Below are positions 1 to 10,800 of a stretch of 64,000 nt of DNA, in pieces; positions within the stretch are counted from its first letter, which is position 1, and the number at the start of each line of letters is the position of its first letter. Below the pieces are notes generated by a model. The model ran no database searches. It was not told the DNA's origin and saw only the letters and a program-made list of their open reading frames with translations. The position numbers were made by a program, and so were the translations under genes. Source of the stretch: Marsupella aquatica (lineage: Eukaryota; Marchantiophyta); assembly GCA_973895155.1 (NCBI GenBank), contig OZ316891.1:17360001-17424000 (forward strand). Reading direction: 5' to 3'.

Positions 1-2617
1 ACTCACACCAGCAAGGAGGTACTTGAGTATGTACATAGTGATGTGTGGGGTCCAGCCCCTACTCCCTCACATTCTAGACGGTTATACTATGTCACGTTCA
101 TAGATGATTACTCAAGGTATGTGTGGATATACTTTCTACACAATAAGTCTGATGTTTTTGCCACTTTTAAGGAGTGGAAAGCCCAAGTAGAGAATCAGAC
201 TGGTAATAAGGTGAGATATCTTTGATCGGATAACGGCGGTGAATACAGTTCCGGGGAATTTGGAACGTATTGTAAGGAGCAGGGGATTACCCGCCATCTC
301 ACAACAAGTTATACTCCTCAACAGAATGGTGTTTCTGAGAGACTCAACCGAACACTATTGGATCGCTCGAGGAGTATGTTGAGTCAATCATGCTTACCAT
401 ATGAGTTTTGGGCTGAAGCTGTCAACACTGTAGCTTATTTGGTAAATTTTTCTCCATCCAGTTCTATTGGATTCAAGACGCCATTTGAAATGAGGTACGG
501 GCGTCCAGCAGATTACTCACATCTGAGGATTTTTGGATGTGATGCTTATGTGCTTACACCTTCCCAACTTCGATCCAAGCTGGAGTCCAAGTCGAAGAAG
601 TGCATTTTCCTTGGCTATCAGAAAGGTGTTAAGGGTTATAGGTTATGGGATCCAGTAACCTATAAACTAATTGTCAATAGAGATGTGTCCTTTAATGAAT
701 CCAGATCATCAAAGGAGGGGGAGAGTTCTCAGGACTCCCATACTGACAAGGGGAAATCTCCCATCCCGAACGGGGTTGAGGGGGAGATTAGTCATGATGC
801 AGTTCATGACAGGAGAGATGGAGAAGCTTCGGGCTTGGAGCTGGTTCCTGTGATGGAACAAGAGGAGCAGATTGTTGTTGGGGTACTTCAAATTCAACCA
901 GCATCAGCTGTAGATCAGCGTGAGTCATCTACTAGAAGAACTTCCAGTCGTTCTACTAGAGCTCCTACCAGGTATGATCAATGGGCAGACTCATCTAAGC
1001 TAGATGATATTGACATTGCACCTGATGAAGATGATATGGCTTTGATCTTGGAAGAAGGAGAGCCTTCTTCGTATAGTGAGGCTTGTGCTTCAGAGCAGAA
1101 GCATGAGTGGAATGCAACAATGCAGAGGGAGTTGCAATCTTTGAGTGACAACAAGACATGGGAGCTGGTGGAGCTTCCAAGAGGTCAGCAAGTGGTGGAC
1201 AGCAAGTGGATTTACAAGTTGAAGGACAGTCCTTCAGAGGGTGGAGATAAGATCTACAAGGCACGGCTTGTTGCCAAGGGATTCACTCAGGAGAAAGGAG
1301 TGGATTACAATGAGGTCTTTTCACCGGTAGCTAGGTATTCCACAATTCGGATCTTGTGTCAGCTTGTTGTGTTTTTTGGTCTGGTGATGGATCAGATGGA
1401 TGTTGTTACTGCTTTTCTCTATGGCAACTTGGAAGAGATGATCTTCATGAGACAACCACTAGGCTTTATGAAGAAGGGCCAAGAGAACTTAGTTTGCAGA
1501 TTGCTCAAGTCCTTGTATGGATTGAAGCAGTCTCCCAGACAATGGAACAAGCGGTTTGATGATTTCATGCTTGCTCAAGGTTTTACAAGGATGGTGTATG
1601 ATCCTTGTGTGTATACGAAATCAGTCAAGAATGATGTATTTGGTTTCATCATTCTGGTGATCTATGTGGATGATATGCTGATTGTGGCTAAAGATCAATC
1701 TGAGGTTGACAGTCTCAAGGCAAAATTGAGTGCTGAATTCAGGATGAAGGATCTTGGTAAGGCCAAGAGGATCTTAGGGATGAAGATTTTTAGGAACTCT
1801 GAGACTGGACAGTTGTGCTTGAGTCAAGGCCAGTATGCGAGGAAAGTACTTGCACGATTCAACATGGAGAACTGTAAGCCAGTGAGTATTCCTTTAGCTT
1901 CACATTTCAAGTTATCATCGGCTTTCTCTGGAGAAAGGTCTGATGGCTAAGATTCCTTATGAGAAGGCAGTAGGCAGTCTGATGTATTTGATGACTTGTA
2001 CTAGGCCTGACTTGGCCCTAGCGATGGGCAAGGTCAGCAGATTCATGTCAAATCCAGGGAAGGTACACTAGGAAGCTGTGAAATGGATTCTCAGGTATGT
2101 GAAGGAAACACAGGACTATGGATTACTATTTGATAACAGATCAGATAGAACGTTGGTTGGCTATGTAGATTCTGACTATGGAGGTTGTTTGGATACAAGG
2201 AGGTCTACAACTGGGTTTGTATACACTCTTGGAGGAGGATGTATCAGTTGGAAATCTACCTTGCAGAAGTGCATATCTCAGTCTACTACAGAAGCAGAGT
2301 ATGTTGCAGCAGCAGAAGCAGCAAAGGAAGCAATTTGGTTGGATAAGTTGATCGCGGAGATGGGTTTAGAGCATGGAAAAATGACTCTAAACTGTGATAG
2401 TCAGAGTGCTCTTCACTTGGCTGCTAACCAGGTGATGGATAGCAGGGTGAAGCACATTGATATCAGGTACCATTTTATCAGGCAAGCAGTGTCTAATAAA
2501 ACTTTTGAGCTAGTCAAGATTGATGGAAAGCTCAATCCCGCTGATGCCTTTACCAAAGTGATTCCTTTGGAGAGTTTCTCAAGACACCGTGCTACTTTGC
2601 AGGTTTTGCAGTTGTAG
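1..2617 (+). pseudogene. Copia pol polyprotein fragment (integrase, reverse transcriptase, RNase H), broken
   Basis: Frame 1 runs from the window edge to 1950. It carries the integrase core (FIDDYSRYVWIYF, then SDNGGEY, then the PQQNGVSERLNR glutamate region) and reverse transcriptase (KARLVAKGFTQEKGVDYNEVF; DQMDVVTAFLYG; the catalytic YVDD near 1666). A TGA at 223-225 replaces a conserved arginine codon just before SDNGGEY. Near 1927 a short deletion shifts the frame, so frame 1 ends at 1950 and homology continues in frame 2. There a TAG at 2069-2071 replaces a tryptophan codon. RNase H then runs from 2078 to 2617 (YVDSDYGG, STTEAEYVAAAEAAKEAIWL, NCDSQSALHLA). Comparison with the second element shows that these are lesions and not introns. 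Confidence 0.93.
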
Positions 2618-2810
2618 TGCAAGTAGAGTTATTTAGCAATGTGTGACTATTTGTATATGGATTACTCATTCCTATTAGGCTACGGCTTAGTTCTAGTTAA
2701 CCCTTAGTTAACCCTTGTGGTTTTTAGGGGGAGACCTGGTTTGGTGATTGTCTAGAACTTCCCGCTGAGGATTCCATATGGTAGCATTTAGTCCAGTCCC
2801 CAAGACAAGA

Positions 2811-2824
2811 GTCAAGGGGGAGTT
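2811..2824 (+). other. Polypurine tract of element 1
   Basis: The purine-rich stretch GTCAAGGGGGAGTT lies directly before the TG that opens the 3' LTR. This is the usual plus-strand priming site of Copia elements, and the complete element has the matching position at 11301-11314. Confidence 0.75.
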
Positions 2825-3168
2825 TGTTAGATATTGCTCTAGTCTTGTGACTCATGAGCTAACCACAGTTAGTCTAACTCGGGTTAGGACTTAGCTAATG
2901 TTAGCGGTAGTACTGTTGTGCATATAGCCAGGGCTGATGCCAGACCCTGGTGGAACAAAGGCTCATTGTTATGGAGCTAGTTGAGAGATAGGGAGAGCTT
3001 GTGCTGTGGATGCTTGGTATGGCCGGTCGGCCTAGAGTGCAGTAAAGCTCTTGTATGTTCCCGTGGACGTAGCCTCATGTGGAGGTGAACCACGTATCTC
3101 TCTGTGTCGACTCTTGTGCGTTGGATGGTTCATGGGTTTGTCGTTACGAATGTCGTCTGTGCTCAACA
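2825..3168 (+). repeat. 3' LTR of element 1 (344 bp)
   Basis: It begins TGTTAGATATT after the polypurine tract and ends GCTCAACA. From about 2958 to the end it aligns with the R/U5 part of the 420-bp LTR of element 2: the CTCATTGTTATGGAGC block, the GTTCCCGTGGACGTAGCCTCA block and the common end. Upstream of that point the two LTRs are unlike each other. Confidence 0.85.
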
Positions 3169-3200
3169 GCCTCTTCCAACTTCCATTGTTTCACAAAATC

Positions 3201-3974
3201 TCAAAGCTCCGGTTCCATGTTGTCAGTAGGCAGTGTGAGCAGCTTCATGAGAGAATTATTTTGCAAAGTTATCACCCAAGCTCTGTTTGCAGCTGCCATC
3301 TCCTTCTGAGTATTGGCACTAATCTTCATCGCCTCTTGCTCAACCTTCATCCGCTTGTGATCTTCCTTCGCCCTCTTGTTTCCTTGAGGCCTCTTCCTCA
3401 TATCACTTTGTTGATCTTTGCGAGCTTCATCCTAGCAGGCATCCTGGTCTCTGTCAACACTCTCATTGTCACCATTGTCTGTGAGAATTGGACTCGGGCT
3501 AGAGTATTCATTGTCTGTTGCCTCACTCCTAGGCGTTGCTGATTTCTTTCCCTTCCCTTTGGCCATCTCATCTGATGGATTCCCCCACTGTGGACAATCT
3601 TTCAAAATCCAGAAGCAAGAATCAAAACTGAAAGATTTCCCTTTCGGATGGTTTTGCTTGAATAATTCTTTTGCCTTCACGACCGTGTCATCAACATTTG
3701 TCCCCAAAATTTGAAGGTCCTCTACCTGTTGAAAGCACCGTATGAACTTTGAGACATCGTGTTTAATGTTAGACCATTTCCCTTCCAATGATTTTTGGCC
3801 TCTTGACTCAGATCCCTTGGGTTTGTGCTTTTCGTAATGCTCAGTGACCTGGTCCCAAAATCGCTCAGCCCTTTGCCCTGCACCTACGCAAGGATCTTGG
3901 GAGACATGGAGTACACTCTAGCATAGTTGTTTGAGCTCTTCGGGACCATAATTTTTCCCACGACTTGCTGCCAT
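3201..3974 (-). pseudogene. PIF/Harbinger-associated Myb/SANT-like (NAM-associated C-terminal) protein, broken
   Basis: A single minus-strand frame of about 258 codons starts MAASRGKNYGPEELKQLC at 3974. It has a trihelix/SANT-like part (GAGQRAERFWDQVTEHYEKH, then EGKWSNIKHDVSKF), an acidic serine-rich linker, and the RPQGNKRAKEDHKRMK block typical of the NAM-associated C-terminal domain. Such proteins are usually the second ORF of PIF/Harbinger transposons or domesticated relatives, where they bind DNA alongside the transposase. Two in-frame TAG codons interrupt it, at 3918-3920 (a tryptophan position) and 3432-3434. No transposase is visible beside it. It lies 32 bp beyond the element 1 LTR. 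Confidence 0.75.
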
Positions 3975-4383
3975 CTTCAGAGCAGAGAGTACACACAATC
4001 TCAATGGAGTCCTCGTGTGCAATGTTAGTTTTGCACAATATGTCCTGGCCCACGAGAACTGTTCATCGACAGTCCAAGCGGGAAAGAGTTCATATTCTGG
4101 CGCGAGCGATGAAGCTTGCACATCACAAGTGCCGCATGGGCCGATTACCGATGTTGATCACTTTGGGGGCTGGCGCAGGGGCTTCAAATGGCGACCTCCT
4201 TCCTGCGCAAAAGTAGCGGCACGGAGTTTGCAAAAGTAGCGGCATCCGCCAATAAAATACGGATGGCGCAACCGCTGGAGACTGGTTTCTGTAAAATCCG
4301 ACCTCTACTCAATAGTTTGGCGTTTACGGGGCTGTTTGGGGGCTCCGCTGGACATGCTCTAAGGGTGGAAAAAGTGTAAAGTT
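3975..4383. other. Unassigned spacer
   Basis: No gene is supported here. The stretch from about 4200 to 4345 is relatively GC-rich and contains a short repeated phrase (AAAGTAGCGGCA at about 4211 and 4233). It may be the 5' flank of the pseudogene or the inner part of the Helitron-like element that ends at 4833. Confidence 0.4.
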
Positions 4384-4808
4384 TATTTTTTCACCTCTAA
4401 ATCTTTTGCTCTACTTTACATCGTTTTCTGCTCAACATCTTTTTCTCTCCTTTGCACATGTTTCTCTCCTCAACATTGTTTGTTCACCTTAAAATGTTTT
4501 CCCTCCTCAATTTTTTTTCCATCTCAACATCCATTTCTCTCCTCAACATCTTTTTTCTCCTCAATATCTTTTTCTCACCTCGACATTATTTTCTCTCCTC
4601 AACTTCTTTTATCACCTTGACATCTTTTGCTCACCTCAACATCTTTGTTGACCTCAACACCTTTTCTCTCATTGACATCTTTTTCTCTCCTTGATTTCTT
4701 TTATCACCTTCACATCTTTTCTCACCTTGATATCTTTTCTCACCTTGACATCTTTTCGCTCCTTGACATCTTTTATCACCTCATATCTTTTTGACCTTGA
4801 CATCTTTT
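4384..4808 (+). repeat. Degenerate minisatellite, ACATCTTTT-core units, array A
   Basis: Pyrimidine-rich units of roughly 17-20 bp repeat imperfectly. The theme is CTCACCTTGACATCTTTT with variants such as CTCTCCTCAACATC. The last units run directly into the hairpin and CTAG terminus at 4809-4833. The same theme recurs, reverse-complemented, at 44835-45170 and 63713-64000. Open frames across the array are only low-complexity translation. Confidence 0.8.
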
Positions 4809-4833
4809 GTGCAACGCACGGGCATCGGGCTAG
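4809..4833 (+). mobile_element. Helitron-like 3' terminus, copy A
   Basis: GTGCAACGCAC can fold into a small hairpin and is followed by GGGCATCGGG and CTAG, then a T. A short GC-rich hairpin 10-12 nt before CTRR, with insertion ahead of T, is the standard 3' end of plant Helitrons. The 5' TC end was not located. Two related ends lie at 44811-44834 and near 63709. Confidence 0.6.
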
Positions 4834-5235
4834 TATGTTATAATAAGGTGGTGAGTGCTTTGTTAATTGATTGATGATATGAAGCAAAAATTGACCTAGT
4901 TTTAACTCAACCATTGACTCATCTAGTGCTGCATTGTTGAATGTGAATTGGGGTACATAACAATATCGAACAAATATCAGGAACAAGAGTGAATCAAAAC
5001 AACTTTTAAGTACTTTGCCACTAACGATATTCTAATTGACAATGTTGTCACTATTGTTTTTGTCTATACAAAAATGCCAAGGTTTTGTGTACGGATGACA
5101 ACTTCACCAACTTCACTAGCCTGAATAATCATGCATATGCACTTATAGGCATTTATTCTTAGTTCAAGATTTACTATGTAATTGCAATCAGTCAAACTAT
5201 AATCACATGTTTGGTTATCGTGAGATGTGCTACTA
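4834..5235. other. AT-rich spacer
   Basis: AT-rich sequence with no supported gene, between the Helitron-like terminus and the complete Copia element. Confidence 0.5.
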
Positions 5236-5240
5236 GTATA
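5236..5240 (+). repeat. Target-site duplication of element 2, left (GTATA)
   Basis: GTATA directly precedes the 5' LTR and is repeated at 11735-11739 directly after the 3' LTR. Five base pairs is the normal Copia integration footprint. Confidence 0.93.
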
Positions 5241-5660
5241 TGTTGGGTATTTACTCTTACGTCTAGGTTAGGTATGACGTGGTTGGTACAACAACGTGGG
5301 TTGGTACAACTACGTGGTTAGGTACAACTACGTGATTAGGTACAACTATGTGGTTAGGTACAACTACGTGATTAGGTACAACTATGTGGTTAGGTACAAC
5401 TAAGTTGCACACTATATCATAAGAGGCATGTGTGCTTGGAGAGGTAGAACCAAGGCTCATTGTTATGGAGCCACTTGAGAGATAGGGAGAGCTTACATGT
5501 GGAGACTCGGTATAGCCGACGGGCTTAGAGTTCAGTAAAGCTCTCTTGTGTGTTCCCGTGGACGTAGCCTCAAGGAGGTGAACCACGTATCTCTTGTGTC
5601 GACTATTGTGCGTTGGATGGTTCATAGGCTTGCCGTTGCGATCGTCGTCTATGCTCAACA
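5241..5660 (+). repeat. 5' LTR of element 2 (420 bp)
   Basis: It begins TGTTGGGTATTTAC and ends TATGCTCAACA. U3 carries a tandem 18-bp array (5268-5407). CTATATC at about 5412 just after the array is a possible TATA element. The segment from about 5455 to the end matches the R/U5 part of the element 1 LTR. Antisense reading of the array gives a repetitive VVPNH-type frame, which is not a gene. Confidence 0.97.
5268..5407 (+). promoter_or_regulatory. Tandem 18-bp ACGTG/ATGTG array in LTR U3
   Basis: About seven to eight units of TTAGGTACAACTACGTGR repeat end to end. Units at 5318 and 5354 are identical (ACGTGA), and units at 5336 and 5372 are identical (ATGTGG), so the array has a 36-bp higher-order period. 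ACGTG is the core of plant bZIP/bHLH sites (ABRE/G-box). Tandem U3 repeats act as enhancers in known plant Copia elements such as Tnt1 and Tto1. The same array lies at about 11342-11481 in the other LTR. The enhancer function is inferred. Confidence 0.7.
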
Positions 5661-6814
5661 ATTGGTATCAGAGCATGCTTGGGAGGTGACGTGTGTTCGT
5701 GACGGGATTTCATGACGGTTTTTCCAGCGTTGAGTGTTGGTGGATTTTCCAGAGTTCCATCGCATGGAACTTGGAGTTTATGGGCTCAACGGATAGATCA
5801 GGGCAAGAGCTTTCTAACGGTGTGAAGAAATCGTTGAACGGAGCTCGTGGTGCAGAGAGATCTAAGTTTTTGTCGTTCTGGATTTTGTGAAGAAAGTTGG
5901 CAATCGACTCGGAGGGAGAAGCATCAAGTGTTTTGACTCAACGGAGAGATTGAGGCAAGACGATTGTTTTTGAGTTCGGGATTGGCTCTTTGATGCAAAG
6001 AGGAAGGCTAAGCAAAATCAATTACCTTGTTGGACTTGGTGACGGCACCAAGTGCAATTGATCAACATTCGTTGTTGACAAGGTACCATTTTTTTCTCTT
6101 TGAAAAACTGATTCGAAATTGGCTATGGCAATTGAGAGAAATCTGTCATCTTTACCAATTTTTTTCTCTCTCGTTCTTTCCTCGTTTTGGGTGCTTCTTA
6201 TATCGATCTTCATCGCCTCGGAGTCTAGTTTCCAAATCTGAAATCGGATCTTGATTTCGTCAAAACCCGAGTGAGATATCTTGCGTTTGGTGTCGAGGGG
6301 TACATTCTGCCGTGTGTATTTTCTGCGCGCGCGACCAGATTTCGACGACGAAGGGTGGTAGGGGGTTTTGGGGGTTCGAGGACACATGTCAGCCCCTCGA
6401 TTGTTCTTCCAAAATTCCCACAGGGCCTGTACAAGGGTCATAGAATATTCCAAAAAACCAGAGAGCTATTTTTTGATCGTCCGACAAAGATTTCATCCGC
6501 CGAACGATAACTTTTTTGGTTATTTTTCGGCGAGGTCGTAGCCATTGAAGTTGGCAATGCAGCGCACCAATCACATCGCAATTCCGACAACGGGTTGTAC
6601 TTGGTATTTCGGTTATTCCCTGAGGTGGTCAAAACGGGGGAGTTTCCCAAGGTTTTACCCACCTCGACCGAAATTTGAATAACTTTTCCGTCAAATTTTG
6701 ATTTTGATTTTGGTTTTCAGTATTGGACTCCTAGCTTTGTGGGCTACGCGGCGATGTTGAGTTTCGAGTTTTTTGAGAAGTTGTGAAAAACAACATTTTT
6801 TGTGACTTTCTCAT
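5661..6814 (+). other. Long untranslated leader of element 2
   Basis: About 1.15 kb separates the primer-binding site from the gag ATG. No conserved coding frame is visible. The leader presumably contains packaging and dimerisation signals, but none can be identified by eye. Confidence 0.6.
5663..5674 (+). other. Primer-binding site (initiator tRNA-Met) of element 2
   Basis: TGGTATCAGAGC begins two bases after the LTR. It is complementary to the 3' end of plant initiator methionine tRNA, the usual primer for Copia reverse transcription. Confidence 0.95.
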
Positions 6815-7849
6815 ATGAGTGATTCGGAGGAGTTTTTCGAAGACGTGGAACTTGAAGCACGAGGATCACCGCGGAGGTTTCAGGGGCAGAGAGAGGAGCA
6901 GGAGGAAGAGCACGTGACACCGATACCATCACCGGTGCGGCGTGTGGTGGAGGAAGCAGTACTACTACCGGAGCTCACGGTAAAGAAGAAGATGGGGACT
7001 TTCAAGCTTGGGGGACCCAAGTATGAAGTGACAAAGTATGATGGGCGCTCTGACTACTTGCTATGGGAGAAGCAGGTGAAGGGAGTGCTTTATGCGTCAG
7101 GGATGGGCCAACTGCTGAGCCCTCGTGAAGACGATGTTGATGAGAAACAATGGGACCGCATGCAGGAGCAGGGAGTGTGGTGTGTTACACTCTATCTCAT
7201 GCCTCCCATCATCAAGCAGTTAGGTGCACATAAGGATTGCATGTCCTTGTTTGCGGAATTGCAGAGCAAGTATCACCGCAAGGAGTTGTCGAACCGGCTC
7301 TACACTTCCTACAAACTGATGAGTTTCAGGATGAAGGAATCTGGTACGAAGTTGCAAGACCATGTGGATGCTTTCAACGACATGGTCGTTGACTTGGAAA
7401 ACCTTGGGGAGACTTTGAATGATGAGACGAAGGCTCTGCAGCTTCTTAGTTCATTGCCTCCATCTTACCAGTCCCTATCACGAGTGTTGTTGCATCGTGA
7501 TAGGGATACCATTTCATACAATGACGTGGTAAGTTCTCTGCTTAGTGATGATCTTCAGCAGAAGATGCACATCACGTCACAGCCTTCATCATCTGGTGCT
7601 ACCCTCAATGTTAACCGTGGGAGGAGTATGCAGCGACCAACTGGGGACCGTAGAACCCAGTTTAGATCTAAATCCAGATCTAAGTCCAAGGGTAAATCCC
7701 CTCAGAGGAGGCAGGTGACATGTTGGAAGTGCAACCAAGTTGGACACTTCAAGCGAGACTGTAAGGGAAAGGCAGCGGAAACTTCATCGGCAAATGTGGC
7801 TAGGGCTGATGGAGAAGCTGATTTACTCAATGATGAGTATGTTTTATGA
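6815..7849 (+). CDS. gag: Copia Gag (capsid and nucleocapsid), ends at a premature stop before protease
   Basis: The frame of 344 codons starts at the first good ATG after the leader. An acidic N-terminus leads into a retrotransposon Gag (UBN2-type) region (KYDGRSDYLLWEKQVKGVL, then LHRDRDTISYNDVVSSLLSD), an Arg/Ser/Lys-rich linker and a CCHC zinc knuckle, CWKCNQVGHFKRDC, near residues 303-316. Gag would assemble virus-like particles and package the RNA. In Copia elements gag is normally continuous with pol. Here the TGA at 7847-7849 cuts it off, and the same frame continues past it into protease for about 35 codons. Confidence 0.9.
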   Translation: MSDSEEFFEDVELEARGSPRRFQGQREEQEEEHVTPIPSPVRRVVEEAVLLPELTVKKKMGTFKLGGPKYEVTKYDGRSDYLLWEKQVKGVLYASGMGQLLSPREDDVDEKQWDRMQEQGVWCVTLYLMPPIIKQLGAHKDCMSLFAELQSKYHRKELSNRLYTSYKLMSFRMKESGTKLQDHVDAFNDMVVDLENLGETLNDETKALQLLSSLPPSYQSLSRVLLHRDRDTISYNDVVSSLLSDDLQQKMHITSQPSSSGATLNVNRGRSMQRPTGDRRTQFRSKSRSKSKGKSPQRRQVTCWKCNQVGHFKRDCKGKAAETSSANVARADGEADLLNDEYVL

Positions 7850-10800
7850 AGCCGGGGGTATGCCCTGTGCACGTCATCTAGGAGAGCAGATGATGTGTGG
7901 ATTCTTGATTGTGCTTGCTCTTTTCATATTTGTTACATTCGTGAGTTTTTTCAGTTCTTACTCTGTTTCAAACGGTTCAGTTCTGATGGGAAATGATCAC
8001 TCCTGTCAAATTGAGGGAATTGGGTCTGTGAAGATTCAAATGTTTGATGGCGCTGTGCGCACAGTGTCCAGAGTCAGGTATGTACCCGGCATGCGTAAGA
8101 ATTTGATTTCACTTGGTGTGTTGGATTCAAATGGTCATCAATGGAGCGTTATTGATGGTGAACTTCAAGTCAGGTCGGGAGAGACAGTGATTTTGAAGGG
8201 GAGTAGACAAAAGAATTTGTATGTGTTACAAGGCAATACTGTATGTGGAGAGGCCAATGTAACCAAGTCTCACGAGGAGATGACTCAACTGTGGCATTCA
8301 CGGCTAGGCCACATGAGTGAGAAGGGTTTGGCTATCTTACGGAAGAATGGACTCATTTCTGATTTGCAATCTTGTAAATTAGAGTTTTGTGAGCATTGCA
8401 TTCTTGGAAAGCAGCGTCGTCGTGCTTTTGGTGTTGGAACTCATCGTTCCAAAGCGGTTCTTGAGTACATACATAGTGACGTGTGGGGTCCATCCCCGAC
8501 TCCCTCACACTCTGGAAAGTTGTACTATGTATCATTTATTGATGATTACTCAAGATTTGTGTGGATTTATTTCATGACGCATAAGTCTGATGTCTTGTCC
8601 ATTTTTAAGAAGTGGAAGGCCCAGGTGGAGAATCAGACTGGAAACACGATCAAGTGTTTGGATACAAGGGTGAAGAGTCTGAGGTCAGACAACGGCGGGG
8701 AGTACACTTCAATGGAATTTGAAGAGTACTGTTCAGAACAGGGGATAACTCACCATCTCACCACAGTTTATACTCCGCAGCAGAATGGTGTCGCTGAGAG
8801 GCTCAATCGGACACTGTTGGAGCGGTCACGGAGTATGTTGAGCCAATCAGGTTTACCACAAGAATTTTGGGCAGAAGCTGTCAATACCGCAGCTTATTTG
8901 GTAAATCTTTCTCCTTCTAGTGCTATCAATTTCAAAACGCCGTTTGAGATGCGCTATAAGCGGCAAGCAGACTATCATGGCTTGGTAATTTTTGGAAGTG
9001 ATGCATATGCTCTCACACCAAAGCAGAATAGGACCAAGTTGGATCCTACCTCCAGGAAATGTATTTTTCTTGGGTACCAGAGTGGTGTGAAAGCCTATAG
9101 GCTATGGGATCCTATTGCCTGTAAGCTCGTTGTCAGTAGGGATGTTTCCTTCAATGAATCCAGATTATTGAAGGAGGGGGAGAATACTCAGGTCTCCCGT
9201 ACTGACAAAGGAAAATCTCCTATCCCGGATCTCGTTGAGGGGGAGATTGGTTATGAGGTGCATGACCGGAGAGAAGGAGTTGCTCCAATTATGGAGCTGG
9301 TTCCTGTGCCAGAGGAACCAGAGGAGTTTGTTGATGCTGGTGAGCAACAAGTGGATGCTGTTGAGCTTCAAATTGTACCAGCACACGCAGATCAACCGGA
9401 GTCATCGGCTAGAAGAACATCTGGTCGCACTGTACGCGCTCCATCAAGGTATGGACAGTGGGTTGATTCATCTCAACTGCAAGAGGATGATTTTATAGCT
9501 GATGATGAGGGTGATGCGTTAATTTTGGAAGAAGGAGAACCTTCTTCATTTCATGAGGCAAGTGCTTCAAAAGAGAAGCAGAAGTGGACTGCAGCAATGC
9601 AAACGGAGATGCAGTCACTAAAGGACAACAAAACTTGGGAGCTTGTTAAGCTGCCTAAGGGTCAGCAAGTGGTGGACAGCAAGTGGATTTACAAGCTGAA
9701 GGATAATTCCATAGGAGGTGGATCGAAGGTCTACAAGGCTAGATTGGTAGCAAAGGGATTCACACAAGAGAAAGGTGTGGATTACAATGAGGTCTTCTCA
9801 CCAGTTGCTAAGTACTCTATAATACGACTATTGTGTGTACTTGTTGTAATGTTTGGTCTGCTCCTAGATCAGATGGATGTTGTCACAGCTTTCCTCTATG
9901 GCACATTGGAAGAGGTGATCTTCATGAGACAACCGCTAGGTTTTGTGAAGAGAGGACAGAAGGAATTGGTTTGCAGATTGCTGAAATCCTTGTATGGGTT
10001 GAAGCAGTCACCAAGACAGTGGAACAAGCGGTTTGACGATTGAATTCGGTCACAAGGTTTTCACAGAAGTGTATTTGACCCTTGTGTGTATTTGAAACCG
10101 GTGAAGAATGTTGTCTTTGGGTTCATTATTTTAGTACTTTATGTGGATGACATGCTAATTGCAGCCAAGGATAGGTCTGAGATTGTTAAGCTCAAGGCAC
10201 TGCTTAGTGCAGAGTTTAAGATGAAGGACTTAGGGCCAGCTAAGAGGATTTTGGGTATGAAGATCACTAGGGACTTGGAGGCTGGCAAGCTATGGTTGAC
10301 GCAGAGCAGTTATGCGAGGAAGGTAATTGCAAGGTTCAACATGGAGAATAGCAAGCCAGTAAGTACCCCGTTGGCTCCACACTTCAAGTTATCATCAGCG
10401 TTCTGTCCTACGGATGACACAGAGAAGGGGTTGATGTCAAAGGTTCCATATGACAAGGCAGTGGGGAGTCTCATGTATTTGATGACTTGCACTAGACCTG
10501 ATCTTGCCATGGCTATGGGCAAGGTGAGCAGGTACATGTCGAATCCAGGGAAGGTACACTGGGAAGCAGTGAAGTGGATTATCAGGTACTTGAAGGGTAC
10601 CGTGGATCATGGTCTTTTATTTGATGCGAATGCAAAGAATGCTAGATCATTGATTGGCTATGTAGATTCTGACTATGGACAAGATTTGGACCGAAGGAGA
10701 TCAACAACAGGATACGTGTTCACACTTGGCGGTGGATGCATAAGTTGGAGGTCTACTTTGCAGAAGTGTATTGCTCAGTCTACTACAGAAGCGGAGTATG

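Larger units (their letters stand above)
1..3168 (+). mobile_element. Ty1/Copia LTR retrotransposon, 3' part (element 1), decayed
   Basis: The window opens inside the integrase core. The plus strand then gives the rest of integrase, reverse transcriptase, RNase H, a polypurine tract and a 3' LTR. The coding part is closely related to the complete element at 5241-11734, with the same domain order and long runs of matching residues, so both belong to one lineage. The 5' LTR, gag and protease lie outside the window, so age cannot be read from an LTR pair and no target duplication can be confirmed. The reading frame has two stops and one frameshift, so this copy cannot encode an intact polyprotein. 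Confidence 0.95.

Noticed and set aside
1-3168. Copia coding interruptions read as introns of a host gene
   Set aside because: Comparison with element 2 shows single-codon stops and one short deletion at positions without splice signals.
4452-4694. ORF rich in Phe, Leu and Ser over the minisatellite
   Set aside because: Low-complexity translation of a pyrimidine repeat, with no conserved protein features.
4384-4808. CRISPR-like array
   Set aside because: Units are imperfect and contiguous, with no constant repeat and unique spacers, and the DNA is from a eukaryotic nuclear genome.
5263-5661. Minus-strand ORF of 132 codons with VVPNHVVVPNHI repeats (also at 11337-11750)
   Set aside because: It is antisense translation of the 18-bp LTR array and the rest of the LTR. 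It appears in both LTRs only because they are copies of each other.
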